Below, piece by piece: positions 1-8,580 of a stretch of DNA of 64,000 bases; within the stretch, counting starts at the first letter, position 1; each line of letters begins with the position of its first letter. Position numbers and translations under genes: made by a program. Where the stretch lies: the NCBI GenBank assembly GCA_902596655.1, contig CACJUX010000004.1, forward strand, positions 1 to 64,000, in the 5' to 3' direction. Source of the stretch: an uncultured SAR116 cluster alpha proteobacterium (GTDB taxonomy: Bacteria; Pseudomonadota; Alphaproteobacteria; Puniceispirillales; Puniceispirillaceae). Below the pieces are notes generated by a model. That model had not been told where the DNA came from, searched no databases, and saw nothing but the letters and a program-made list of their open reading frames with translations.

Positions 1-626
1 CTGCTGCGCTTGCGGCGCTTGCACTTATCAGCGCCTATATCGCTAAAGTCAGCAATGGTGATCCCACCTTTGTTCTTGCTATTAATAATCCAATGGTCCT
101 GTGTGGCATGTTCATCGGTGGTATTTTCCCATTTTTGGTAAGCGCGATGACAATGACTGCTGTTGGTGATGCTGCTTTTGACATGATCGTCGAGGTGCGT
201 CGACAGTTCCGTGAGATACCTGGCCTTCTTGAAGGTACAGGCAAGCCAGACACGGCCCGTTGTGTCGATATTGCTACACGCGCTGCTTTGCGCAAAATGG
301 TGATGCCAGGCTCTATGGCAGTGCTGGCACCGGTGATTATTGGATTTACCCTGGGTCCGAAGGCGCTTGGCGGCATGCTTGCTGGCGCGCTGATCTGCTG
401 CGTCATGATGGCCTTGATGATGGCCAATGCTGGTGGCGCATGGGACAATGCTAAGAAATATGTCGAAAAAGGAAATCTGGGTGGCAAAGGTTCAGATGTT
501 CACAAGGCAGCAGTGGTTGGTGACACGGTTGGTGATCCTTTAAAAGATACCTCTGGGCCATCAATGAATATCCTAATTAATGTGATGGCAATTGTTAGTT
601 TAGTAATTGCACCTTTACTAGTTTAG
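1..626 (+). CDS. hppA: Membrane-bound proton-translocating pyrophosphatase, C-terminal part (5' truncated by window)
   Basis: The reading frame is open from base 3, so this is the 3' end of a longer gene cut by the window edge. The protein is the C-terminal ~208 residues of an H+-PPase, which hydrolyses pyrophosphate in the cytoplasmic membrane and pumps protons. Visible support: the hydrophobic segment [16 protein letters not shown], the family segment [19 protein letters not shown], and the conserved C-terminal block [12 protein letters not shown]...[17 protein letters not shown] with its Asp-rich substrate-binding residues, ending in a last membrane helix. The residues that separate K+-dependent from K+-independent enzymes lie upstream of the window. 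It is unlikely to be functionally tied to the sulfur genes that follow on the other strand. Confidence 0.95.
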   Translation, partial: AALAALALISAYIAKVSNGDPTFVLAINNPMVLCGMFIGGIFPFLVSAMTMTAVGDAAFDMIVEVRRQFREIPGLLEGTGKPDTARCVDIATRAALRKMVMPGSMAVLAPVIIGFTLGPKALGGMLAGALICCVMMALMMANAGGAWDNAKKYVEKGNLGGKGSDVHKAAVVGDTVGDPLKDTSGPSMNILINVMAIVSLVIAPLLV

Positions 627-650
627 CGTTAAGGGCAACCCGTAAATTCG

Positions 651-680
651 AAACCGGTCTCTCATGGCCAGTTTTTAATT
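651..680 (+). terminator. Probable terminator of hppA
   Basis: A nine-base stem (651-659 with 666-674, one C:A mismatch and one G:U pair) with a six-base loop runs straight into a T run. It lies 25 bases after the hppA stop, between hppA and the convergent soeC, so it may serve both directions. Confidence 0.5.
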
Positions 681-698
681 TTCAACGCCAACGTTGCC

Positions 699-1613
699 TC
701 ATTGTGCTTCTCCATAATAGAGGGAAACGACGTGTTTTGCCTCTGCAAAAAACAACCAACGCTCAATGAAAACTCCAACAAAGTGTAAAAATAACGCTAA
801 TCCGAGAAGCACAGAAGATGACGGAAACGAAATAAAAACAAGAAGGGGAATGAAGCCTCCTGCCAATATCGACATTACACGCAATTTAAGTGCATGACGG
901 CGAGCTACAACAAACCCCATTTCTGTCTGTAGATAATTTTCTGAGGTATGAGGGGGCATCAAAGGTCTCACTTTTCCAAAACTTCCAAGTCCCGTTGCGG
1001 ACTCCAGCGTACTCTCTGGCGACTGTTTATCTAGGTTTCTCCACCAGAGAACTTTAGCTACCCAAGCTAAAATTAATAAACAATAAGTGAGGTGGTATAT
1101 TTCAGAAATAAAACTTTGACCAGCTACTGCTAATAACCACATGCTGGCCAGAAGGCCTCCAGACACGCTGAACAGCAAATAGCAAGCAGGAGTTAAGGGA
1201 TGATGCCAACAGGCAACCGTTTTTAAGGAGGCGTAAATCATAGAAGTGGCGTAAACAGTCACACCTATCAAAAACACTAGCGGCAAACCTAACAAAAAAG
1301 GAACACTGCCTATCAAATAGTTCCATCCAAACCACACGGCTAGCAAGCTTAAAACCAAAACAGCAAGCACCCCTTCACGTGACAACCAACTTGAGCGCCA
1401 CTGACTTAGGGCCCTCCATGCTCGCTCTGGATGCCCCAAATGCAGCGTCGAGCTCAATAGGCCTGTTCCAATAAGGCCAAAAGTAAAAACTGAAACAATG
1501 AAAAAATTAATGACGTTTCCTAGGTCAATTAAGCCTAAGACAACCCATGCGGCTAGGCCCAAACCCAAACCAGAAGCGGAGGTGAAAAAAATAATCGACC
1601 ATGCAGGATGCAT
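699..1613 (-). CDS. soeC: DmsC/NrfD-type membrane anchor subunit of sulfite dehydrogenase (SoeC-like)
   Basis: A 304-residue polytopic membrane protein with about eight hydrophobic helices. It carries the DmsC-family stretch STLHLGHPERAWRALSQWRS followed by WLSREG. In this family the subunit anchors the molybdo-iron-sulfur enzyme to the cytoplasmic membrane and passes electrons to quinone. It is last in a tight three-gene minus-strand operon, three bases after soeB. Because the catalytic subunit has no Tat signal, the complex should face the cytoplasm, which fits SoeABC rather than periplasmic DMSO reductase. The name SoeC is inferred from this context; the DmsC family membership is read directly from sequence. 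Confidence 0.85.
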   Translation of the reverse strand: MHPAWSIIFFTSASGLGLGLAAWVVLGLIDLGNVINFFIVSVFTFGLIGTGLLSSTLHLGHPERAWRALSQWRSSWLSREGVLAVLVLSLLAVWFGWNYLIGSVPFLLGLPLVFLIGVTVYATSMIYASLKTVACWHHPLTPACYLLFSVSGGLLASMWLLAVAGQSFISEIYHLTYCLLILAWVAKVLWWRNLDKQSPESTLESATGLGSFGKVRPLMPPHTSENYLQTEMGFVVARRHALKLRVMSILAGGFIPLLVFISFPSSSVLLGLALFLHFVGVFIERWLFFAEAKHVVSLYYGEAQ

Positions 1614-1616
1614 ACT

Positions 1617-2360
1617 CTATCCAAGTCTTTCTAAAGTTGCATCCATCCATTTCCAAAAACCCTTTGGAGTTTGAGCTTCGGCCATGGCAACCAGGGACAT
1701 AGGTGTTTCATCTTTTTGCCGGCGTGGACGAGGAGGAAGGTATTTGTTAACAGGCTTTGTTTTTTGCTCAGGCAAAAGGTCGAAACCGTCCCTGGCAGAT
1801 ACAAGTTTGCTAACATCAGAGTTAGGGTCACCCAAGTCACCAAAATGCCGAGCATTAGTAGGACAGGTCCTAACACAGGCAGGAATCTGATCCTCTTTAG
1901 GCAAATTATCGTTATAAATTCTATCTACACAGAGCGTGCATTTCTTCATAACACCTTCGACTGGGTCCATTTCTCTTGCTCCATATGGGCACGACCAAGC
2001 ACAAAGGCCACATCCAATACACCAATCCTCATTTACCAAAACTATTCCATCTTCCGCGCGCTTAAACGATGCTCCAGTTGGACACGCAGTTACACAAGGA
2101 GCGTCTTCGCAATGCAAACAAGATTTTGGGAAATGAACAGTTTTGGCGTCTTCTGCGTCACCTGCTTCAAAGGCATGAACTCTATTAAGCCATGCTCCAT
2201 TTGGATTTGCCCCATACGCGTTGTCATCACTGAGCGGCGCGCCGTAGCCAGAAGTATTCCATTCTTTGCAATTAACAACACAGGCCTGGCATCCAACACA
2301 CAAGTCCAAGTCTATAACTAATCCAAGTTTTATAGCAGAAGGCTCTGGAAGGCTTGTCAT
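1617..2360 (-). CDS. soeB: Four-cluster ferredoxin subunit of sulfite dehydrogenase (SoeB-like)
   Basis: A 247-residue electron-transfer subunit with four cysteine groups of the DmsB/PsrB type: CVGCQACVVNC, CLHCEDAPCVTACP, CIGCGLCAWSCP, and CTLC followed by CVRTCP. These bind four [4Fe-4S] clusters carrying electrons from the molybdenum subunit to the membrane anchor. The start ATG overlaps the soeA stop (ATGA), so the two are translationally coupled. There is no signal peptide. The C-terminal tail (about residues 205-247) is unrelated to cluster binding. Confidence 0.88.
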   Translation of the reverse strand: MTSLPEPSAIKLGLVIDLDLCVGCQACVVNCKEWNTSGYGAPLSDDNAYGANPNGAWLNRVHAFEAGDAEDAKTVHFPKSCLHCEDAPCVTACPTGASFKRAEDGIVLVNEDWCIGCGLCAWSCPYGAREMDPVEGVMKKCTLCVDRIYNDNLPKEDQIPACVRTCPTNARHFGDLGDPNSDVSKLVSARDGFDLLPEQKTKPVNKYLPPRPRRQKDETPMSLVAMAEAQTPKGFWKWMDATLERLG

Positions 2361-5245
2361 ACTTTAGGCTCACTCTTGACTTTGGTTTTATTTCCAGTCC
2401 ATTGAAGCCCGTACCTCAAGGTTTTACTCGGGGTTGGCACCACACCGTTCATTCTTGGCAAGGCTGGGAATTGCGGAAACGCTTGAGTTGGTTCATTTGC
2501 GTCAGCTTTTCTTATGTTTACCTTCAGATCAAACCACGCTGCTTGACCAGTTATTGGGTCTGAGTTTGCCCATCTCTGGCCGTCACCCTTTGCGGGTAAC
2601 AGTTCGTGAATTAAGTGATTTAACAAGAAACCTTTTTTAGCCTCAGGAGCATCGTCTTCCAGCTGCCAGGCACCTTTTCTCTTACCAATAGCATTCCAAG
2701 TCCAAATGGTTTTTTCATTAAGACCCGCCATTATAGCCACTGGTACACGAATTTTACCGTGGTGCGACGTTACCCAAATCCAGTCCCCATCAGACAGGTT
2801 ATGTTCTTTTGCCAATTTTTGAGGAACAAACATGGGATTGTGCCCATGGATTTGTCTAAGCCAAGGGTTTTGCGAGCCCCATGAATGATACATTGCCATA
2901 GGGCGTTGGGTCAGAGCATGTAATGGAAATTCTTCCTCATCAACAGACGCCCCTTCAAATGGCGCATACCAAGTAGGTAAAGGAGTAAAACAACTTTTAA
3001 CTCTATCGCGCAGATGCTCAGGTGGCTGAATATTTCCATGACCTTCAGCTGCAAGGTGAAATTTCTGCAGAGGTTCGCTGTAAATCTGAAAGGCATAGGG
3101 TTGAGGGCTATCATAGATACCCATATCTACCGCAAACTCCTGATACGCTATGTTGGCCATTTTATAATATCGCGCTTCATGCGGTATGGATTTATGCCAA
3201 AATGCACCGTTGGCTATATATGCATCAAGTTGTCCTGGGTTAGGTTCACCGCGTCCAGATTGGGCCCCATTACCCCTAAATCCTGCTAGTGGCCCGATAC
3301 CTGGCTTGCGCTGGTGATTGACAATATAATCTCCATAATCTGAGTATCTGGCTCCCCCTTCCCCGTCGACCATGCCTGGAAGACCGAGCCTCGCCCCCAA
3401 ATCTAGCAATACCGATTGAAATCCTCTCACATCACGGTCTGGTTCAAAAACTGGCCACCTAATGGCGTCACAAACCGCATCTGCCTCGCAGATTGGTCTG
3501 TCCAATAAAGAAATAGCGTCATGGCGTTCTAAATAAGTGGTATCTGGCAAGATGAGATCTGCATAGGCGACCATTTCCGACGAATAGGCATCTGAATAGA
3601 TAATTTTTGGGATTTTATATTCACCAGTCTCAGGATCAGTTTCGGTGAGCATCTCCATCACACCGCGAGTGTTCATCGATGAGTTCCAAGCCATATTCGC
3701 CATATACATAAACAACACATCAACAGGATAGGGATCCCCAGCTACAGCATTGGAAATAACCATATGCATCAAACCATGAGCTGACATAGGTGCATCCCAG
3801 CTATATGCTTTATCAATCCTTTGTGGGCTTCCATCGGAACCAAGAAGAAGATCTTCTGGTCCCAGAACATATCCTAAAGGAGCCCCAGGTAATGGCTTGC
3901 CCGCGCTGACCTGATCTGGTCTACCTGCAGGCTTTGGGTGCGCTTCCGGCGGTTTTGGATAAGGGGGTTTAAACCGCCATCCTCCTGGCACCTCCACAGA
4001 TCCTAACATCAATTGTAAAACATGGAGAGCTCTACATGTCTGGAAGCCATTTGAATGAGCTGATATTCCTCTCATAGAATGCATGGCAACTGGACGGCCT
4101 ATCATCGTTTCATGCCGTTCTCCCTTCCAGTCCGTCCAAGGCTGTTTAATAACAATTTCTTTGGCAAAGGCAGCCTCGGCAAGATCTGCTGCAAATTGCC
4201 GAATTCTATCTGCCGCAATTCCAGTAGTGTTAGCTACTGCCTCCGGCGCATATGCATCGTCCATGTAAGTTTCAGTTAGAATCGTAAATGCAGGAGTAGC
4301 GATGCCACCACCGTCCAAAGGTATTTGGCCATTCATTGCAGAGCTGACATTCTTTGATTTATACGAAACGGCTTGACCTGTTGAGCGATCGAGAACCTGT
4401 GGTTCACCCGCAGCGTCACGCAAAAATAGACCGTCATTCGCAGCACCAGGGTTTCGGATGACTAGCCATGGAGAATTTGTATACCTACGGAGATAATCCA
4501 CATCAATATTACCAGAAAGCATCAATTCTCGGATTAGCGCAATTATCAACAAACCATCAGTTCCCGGTGTGATCCCATACCAATCATCAGAGATCGCTGC
4601 ATAGCCAGTTTGGACTGGGTTGACTGAAACAACCTTTTTTCCGCGGCTCTTGACTTTGCCAAGTCCGATTTTGATTGGGTTAGAGTCGTGGTCCTCTGCC
4701 ACACCAAATAAAACAAACATTTCCGTGAGTTCCCAATCAGGGGCGCCAAACTCCCAAAAAGCTCCACCAACAGTATAAATTCCACCGGCCGCCATATTGA
4801 CAGAGCAAAAGCCACCATGCGCCGCAAAATTTGGAGTCCCAAACTGCTGCGCCCACCAACTAGTCAGCGCTTGTGATTGATCCCGGCCAGTAAAAAAAGC
4901 TAGTTTTTTTGGGTCTGTGTTCCTGACCGGCTCTAACCAATTGGTTGCAGTGGATAACGCCTCTTCCCAACTCACTGGTTCAAATTGTCCAGACCCACGC
5001 GGACCAACTCTGCGCATTGGTGATTTGAGGCGTGCCGGCGAATAGTGCTGCATAATGCCAGCGGACCCTTTAGCGCACAACACCCCCTTATTTATTGGAT
5101 GATCCCGATTTCCTTCGATGTACCGAATTTTATCATCACGGATGTGTACATTGATCCCACATCTACACGCGCACATGTAGCATGTCGTCTTCTTGATCTC
5201 GTCATTGACTTTTGGACTGTATTCAATTTGAGGCTCAGAGGACAT
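2357..5245 (-). CDS. soeA: Molybdopterin catalytic subunit of cytoplasmic sulfite dehydrogenase (SoeA-like)
   Basis: A 962-residue molybdopterin-guanine-dinucleotide oxidoreductase of the DMSO reductase superfamily. Near the N-terminus it has a [4Fe-4S] motif (C22-x2-C25-x3-C29, and C57 in KGVLCAKG). The likely Mo-ligand cysteine lies in the HGGFCSVN segment. The C-terminal MGD-binding part includes PLHALTQRPM and HGHNPMF. There is no Tat leader, so the enzyme should be cytoplasmic. That is the feature separating SoeA (sulfite:quinone oxidoreductase) from periplasmic DmsA, PsrA or TtrA relatives. Neighbouring phosphotransacetylase, TauE-type exporters and sulfonate genes support sulfite as substrate. 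Thiosulfate, tetrathionate or polysulfide chemistry cannot be excluded from sequence alone. Confidence 0.82.
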   Translation of the reverse strand: MSSEPQIEYSPKVNDEIKKTTCYMCACRCGINVHIRDDKIRYIEGNRDHPINKGVLCAKGSAGIMQHYSPARLKSPMRRVGPRGSGQFEPVSWEEALSTATNWLEPVRNTDPKKLAFFTGRDQSQALTSWWAQQFGTPNFAAHGGFCSVNMAAGGIYTVGGAFWEFGAPDWELTEMFVLFGVAEDHDSNPIKIGLGKVKSRGKKVVSVNPVQTGYAAISDDWYGITPGTDGLLIIALIRELMLSGNIDVDYLRRYTNSPWLVIRNPGAANDGLFLRDAAGEPQVLDRSTGQAVSYKSKNVSSAMNGQIPLDGGGIATPAFTILTETYMDDAYAPEAVANTTGIAADRIRQFAADLAEAAFAKEIVIKQPWTDWKGERHETMIGRPVAMHSMRGISAHSNGFQTCRALHVLQLMLGSVEVPGGWRFKPPYPKPPEAHPKPAGRPDQVSAGKPLPGAPLGYVLGPEDLLLGSDGSPQRIDKAYSWDAPMSAHGLMHMVISNAVAGDPYPVDVLFMYMANMAWNSSMNTRGVMEMLTETDPETGEYKIPKIIYSDAYSSEMVAYADLILPDTTYLERHDAISLLDRPICEADAVCDAIRWPVFEPDRDVRGFQSVLLDLGARLGLPGMVDGEGGARYSDYGDYIVNHQRKPGIGPLAGFRGNGAQSGRGEPNPGQLDAYIANGAFWHKSIPHEARYYKMANIAYQEFAVDMGIYDSPQPYAFQIYSEPLQKFHLAAEGHGNIQPPEHLRDRVKSCFTPLPTWYAPFEGASVDEEEFPLHALTQRPMAMYHSWGSQNPWLRQIHGHNPMFVPQKLAKEHNLSDGDWIWVTSHHGKIRVPVAIMAGLNEKTIWTWNAIGKRKGAWQLEDDAPEAKKGFLLNHLIHELLPAKGDGQRWANSDPITGQAAWFDLKVNIRKADANEPTQAFPQFPALPRMNGVVPTPSKTLRYGLQWTGNKTKVKSEPKV

Positions 5246-5368
5246 GGAACTTACCTGCGGTTGAACGGAATATGAGAGTTTGAGACTATGCGATAAAATG
5301 CCCCGTTAACAATCATTAGTCAAACTGGTAATTTTCATAAATACGTTCGAAAATGCTTATGAGTTGTT

Positions 5369-6265
5369 ATGACATTAACTCAGATCAAAATATTTCTTGC
5401 TACGGCTGAAATTGGTAATTTAACTCAGGCTGCAAAGCACATTGGGGTGACTCAATCTGCAGCATCAAGTTCAATTTCTGCATTAGAAGAGTTGTATCAA
5501 ATAAAACTCTTCAAAAGAGTGGGCAGGTCTATTGTGTTATCTGAAGAGGGAAAACAGTTTCTACCTGCAGCGAGGCATTTTTTTGAGAGTTCAGAAATTG
5601 CGAAGAAGAGTCTTATTGAGATCGGTGGTAAAGCAGTTGGCAACCTCCAAATGTCAGCCAGTCAGACAATTGCTAATTATTGGCTACCGCCTGTACTCGC
5701 AAAATTTCAGACTATTAATCCTGACGCTAAACTTAACATAACTATGTCCAATACAGCTGGAGTGGAGAACTCCATTTTGAATGGGAGCGCAGAAATTGGA
5801 TTCGTAGAGGGGGAGATAACTTCTGAGCAACTTTTAGTTACCGACGTTGATGATGACCAACCAGTTCTTGTAGCCGCTGAGAAATTGTTCACTGCTTTAA
5901 ACCAAAACTATAACGATACAGACATAAAAAATCTTCCGTGGGTCGTGCGCGAAGTAGGATCTGGAACGCGACGCTTACTAGAATATTATATGAACTCACG
6001 CCAAATCGAATGGGACGAGGTTAATATTGCCCTAGAGTTACCCAGCAATGAGGCGGTGAGGCAAGCGGTAGAGTCTGGTGCTGGTATCACACTCCTATCT
6101 GAATACGTTGTTAGCTCGTCGGTGAAAAGTGGCCTCTTAAAATTAATTCCAGTTGAACTTCCTGTGAGGAAATTTAGGCTAATTACTCATAGAAATAGGA
6201 AGTTTAGCAATGTGTCCCAAGCGTTTATTGAGATGCTAACTTCGAAAAATTTGGAAATGACTTAG
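5369..6265 (+). CDS. LysR-family transcriptional regulator, divergent from soeABC
   Basis: A 298-residue LysR-type regulator. An N-terminal winged helix-turn-helix (LTQAAKHIGVTQSAASSSIS) is followed by an effector-binding domain with the NWLPP-like segment ANYWLPPVLAKF typical of the CysL/YeiE branch. It is transcribed away from soeA with 123 bases between the start codons, the usual arrangement for a LysR protein controlling its divergent neighbour. The gap contains an imperfect inverted repeat (CATAA at 5336, TTATG at 5357) close to the start, too short to call an operator. A role in sensing sulfite or a sulfonate metabolite is inferred from position. Confidence 0.88.
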   Translation: MTLTQIKIFLATAEIGNLTQAAKHIGVTQSAASSSISALEELYQIKLFKRVGRSIVLSEEGKQFLPAARHFFESSEIAKKSLIEIGGKAVGNLQMSASQTIANYWLPPVLAKFQTINPDAKLNITMSNTAGVENSILNGSAEIGFVEGEITSEQLLVTDVDDDQPVLVAAEKLFTALNQNYNDTDIKNLPWVVREVGSGTRRLLEYYMNSRQIEWDEVNIALELPSNEAVRQAVESGAGITLLSEYVVSSSVKSGLLKLIPVELPVRKFRLITHRNRKFSNVSQAFIEMLTSKNLEMT

Positions 6266-6288
6266 ATATTAGTTTCAACCTCTCAAAG

Positions 6289-7407
6289 TTAAGCGTTAAT
6301 CAAAGCCGCAAGAGCAATTGATGCTATTCTAGCTTGGGGAGGATCAGAGCGACTGGTTAATACAATTGGAACCTTACCACCAACGACAATTCCAGCGGCT
6401 AGAGCGTTAGCAAAGTATACTAATGACTTGAACAATACATTTCCTGAAACAAGGTCAGGCACCACCACCGCGTCTGCTTTTCCTGCAACGATCCCCAGCA
6501 AACTATCCTCAGCAATCTCTTTAGAGTTCACAGACTTCGGGGATAGAGCAAGATCAAGTGATAGGGGGCCGGCATAATCTGCTTTTTTGTCAACTTTTCG
6601 CGCTAGTTGAGCTATCTGCTCTGCTTCTATGCTTGATGGTATGGCCTTTGACAGAGCCTCCGTTGCAGATAGGATTGCGATTCTTGGCCTTGCAACACCG
6701 AGCTTGCGTGCCATTTCCGCCGTCTGCAAAGCGGCATCAACTCGTGTCTCGACGCTCGGGGAAACATTTACTGCAGCATCGGATATAAGCAATGCCTGAC
6801 CACCGTCGGGCGGCAGCATCGCAAAAATGTGTATCATACGGCCGTTGGTGCGTATGTTAGCATCACGACGAACAATACCTCCCATAAAAATATTGGAGTG
6901 TATTTGTCCCTTTATCAATCCCGATGCTTCTCCACTATTGACCAGTGAAATAGATGTATCAATTGCCTCACTCTCACCCACCGCGTTTACAAGGCGAACC
7001 CCATCAAGATTCCAGCCGAGTGCTTTTGCATCTGAAATAATTGATTCAACTTCACCAACCATGATGGGAACAGCTAGACCTCGGTCCAGTGCTTCACGCG
7101 CTGTTTCCATCACGTGTTTCCCGATTGCTCGAACAAAAGCTACCCTTAAAGGCGGCAACTTATCTACTAGCCTCAACAAACTCTCAGGACAATTGTTTGT
7201 CTGTTCGCCTAGAAAAGGAGAGCCCGATGGCTGAAAGTCTGTCGCATTTCTCTGATGGGGTTCTGACTGCACTTGGCTTCCTCTACTCAAACAAGTGTGG
7301 ATAAAGGGGGAGAAAGTATCCTGTAATTTCTTTGTTGACTGCGCTAAAGTACTGTAGCTTAGACTAAATTCTATAAAATTTTGAACGTAAATTATGACGT
7401 CTTGCAA
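6289..7407 (-). CDS. pta: Phosphate acetyl/butyryltransferase family enzyme (Pta), non-ATG or uncertain start
   Basis: The recognisable domain starts around residue 70 (LPPLRVAFVRAIGKHVMETA) and runs to the C-terminus with the family blocks SGLIKGQIHSN, LISDAAVNV and VVVPDLVSGNVL. It is the single-domain phosphotransacetylase type (COG0280), converting acetyl-phosphate and CoA to acetyl-CoA. In sulfonate degraders this type follows Xsc, which makes acetyl-phosphate from sulfoacetaldehyde; no xsc lies in this window. The first ~70 codons begin with TTG, contain no ATG and match nothing I recognise, so the true start may be internal or the extension may be the remnant of a lost N-terminal domain. 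It follows the GcvT-like gene by 9 bases. Confidence 0.82.
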   Translation of the reverse strand: MQDVIIYVQNFIEFSLSYSTLAQSTKKLQDTFSPFIHTCLSRGSQVQSEPHQRNATDFQPSGSPFLGEQTNNCPESLLRLVDKLPPLRVAFVRAIGKHVMETAREALDRGLAVPIMVGEVESIISDAKALGWNLDGVRLVNAVGESEAIDTSISLVNSGEASGLIKGQIHSNIFMGGIVRRDANIRTNGRMIHIFAMLPPDGGQALLISDAAVNVSPSVETRVDAALQTAEMARKLGVARPRIAILSATEALSKAIPSSIEAEQIAQLARKVDKKADYAGPLSLDLALSPKSVNSKEIAEDSLLGIVAGKADAVVVPDLVSGNVLFKSLVYFANALAAGIVVGGKVPIVLTSRSDPPQARIASIALAALINA

Positions 7408-7416
7408 ACTACAGGT

Positions 7417-8580
7417 CTAATTGGAATTCAAATTTTGGTAAAATCTTCTGTTGGTTATAGTAACCTCAGCGATGCCCTCAGCAGTATTGACGTATGCAGT
7501 GGTTCCAGGTGACGCACTTTTAGGTGTCACATGCGCAAAGCCAATAGTCTTTTTTAACCATTGTGAATAACCACAACTCGTAATTTGTCCAATCCTCTCA
7601 CCTCCATTACAGAGAGGAGCTCTGTTTGCTATTGATAATTGCTGACTAGATTGAAATCCAACAAGGCATTTTTGGAGTTTGCAATTACGCGACAACAAGC
7701 ACTCCTTTCCTAAAAATTCTGTCTTAGTATAGTCGACAACAAAATCCAGCCCAACTTCCCTTGGAGTCTGAACACCTGTCATATCTTGTCCAAAAATCAA
7801 AAGTCCTGCTTCTATTCTCATCATATCCAAAGCGCCAAACGCAACTGGACATACCGCAGGCACACCACGGCCTAGAATCAAATCCCATATATCTTTAACA
7901 ACATTATAATCACAAAAGATTTCAAATCCGTCCTCCCCAGAATAGCTTACCCGCGCGACAAGGACTGGATGACCAGCGAGATCGAAATTTCTCACTTCAA
8001 AGCGCTTCATCTTGGCCATTTTGTCACGTGAATTTTCGTTGGTTAACACTGAGGCAAAGGAGCTTGCAGCTTTTGGACCTTGAATCATCAGACAATGAAG
8101 ATGCTGGCATTCAGTAAGCTGAACATCGAATTTACTCGCCTCACTCCGTAACATAGCAAAGCCACGTCCAGCGCCAAAACAAATCAACCAAGCATGCTCA
8201 CAACCGTTAACCACAGCGTCGCGCCAAGTGTGTCTAGAGTTAAGTCGAAACAGTATGGCATCGTCGAGAATATTCCCATCCGCATCTAGTATTACTGTAT
8301 ACACAGCGGTTCCTGGCTCTTGGGCATAACAGTTTCTGGTGACACAGCTATCGAGAAACCACTGAGCCTGCTTTCCTTTCACGAGAATTTTTCTTATGCC
8401 AGACATATCAGTTAGTCCACATTCGGTTCTTATGGCCAGGTGTTGCATTTGCAGGGAATGACTGTAACTCAAGGGCAGCATTAAGCCGTTCCAATTGACC
8501 ATCACTGCACCAAGATTTAGGTGTCTTTTATGCAACGCACTTTTTCGTGCGACAATTCCAATGGGGTCATAACTAAGCAA
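7417..8580 (-). CDS. GcvT-like, tetrahydrofolate-dependent aminomethyltransferase-family protein
   Basis: A 387-residue protein of the GcvT/DmdA/sarcosine-dehydrogenase C-domain family. The N-terminal LGAVMVNWNGLMLPLSY, the RTECGLTDMSG block and the GNILDDAIL segment with the catalytic-type Asp are all present. So is the folate-pocket part YSGEDGFEIF and a C-terminal GcvT_C barrel. Such proteins move a methyl or aminomethyl carbon onto THF. Candidates are glycine T-protein, DMSP demethylase or an unknown C1 demethylase. No gcvH or gcvP is nearby, which argues against a glycine cleavage role. The start is probably TTG at 8580, overlapping the upstream stop by 8 bases. An odd His/Trp/Cys-rich insertion (RHTWRDAVVNGCEHAW) follows the catalytic Asp segment. 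Confidence 0.75.
   Translation of the reverse strand: MLSYDPIGIVARKSALHKRHLNLGAVMVNWNGLMLPLSYSHSLQMQHLAIRTECGLTDMSGIRKILVKGKQAQWFLDSCVTRNCYAQEPGTAVYTVILDADGNILDDAILFRLNSRHTWRDAVVNGCEHAWLICFGAGRGFAMLRSEASKFDVQLTECQHLHCLMIQGPKAASSFASVLTNENSRDKMAKMKRFEVRNFDLAGHPVLVARVSYSGEDGFEIFCDYNVVKDIWDLILGRGVPAVCPVAFGALDMMRIEAGLLIFGQDMTGVQTPREVGLDFVVDYTKTEFLGKECLLSRNCKLQKCLVGFQSSQQLSIANRAPLCNGGERIGQITSCGYSQWLKKTIGFAHVTPKSASPGTTAYVNTAEGIAEVTITNRRFYQNLNSN

Noticed and set aside
1671-2321. 216-codon open frame on the plus strand inside soeB
   Set aside because: Antisense shadow of a clear four-cluster ferredoxin gene; the predicted product shows no domain features.
699-5245. Periplasmic DMSO or tetrathionate reductase
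   Set aside because: The catalytic subunit lacks a Tat leader, and the neighbours point to sulfite oxidation; SoeABC fits better, though substrate remains inferred.
5336-5361. Imperfect inverted repeat before the first LysR gene
   Set aside because: Arms of only five bases in AT-rich sequence; not enough to call an operator.
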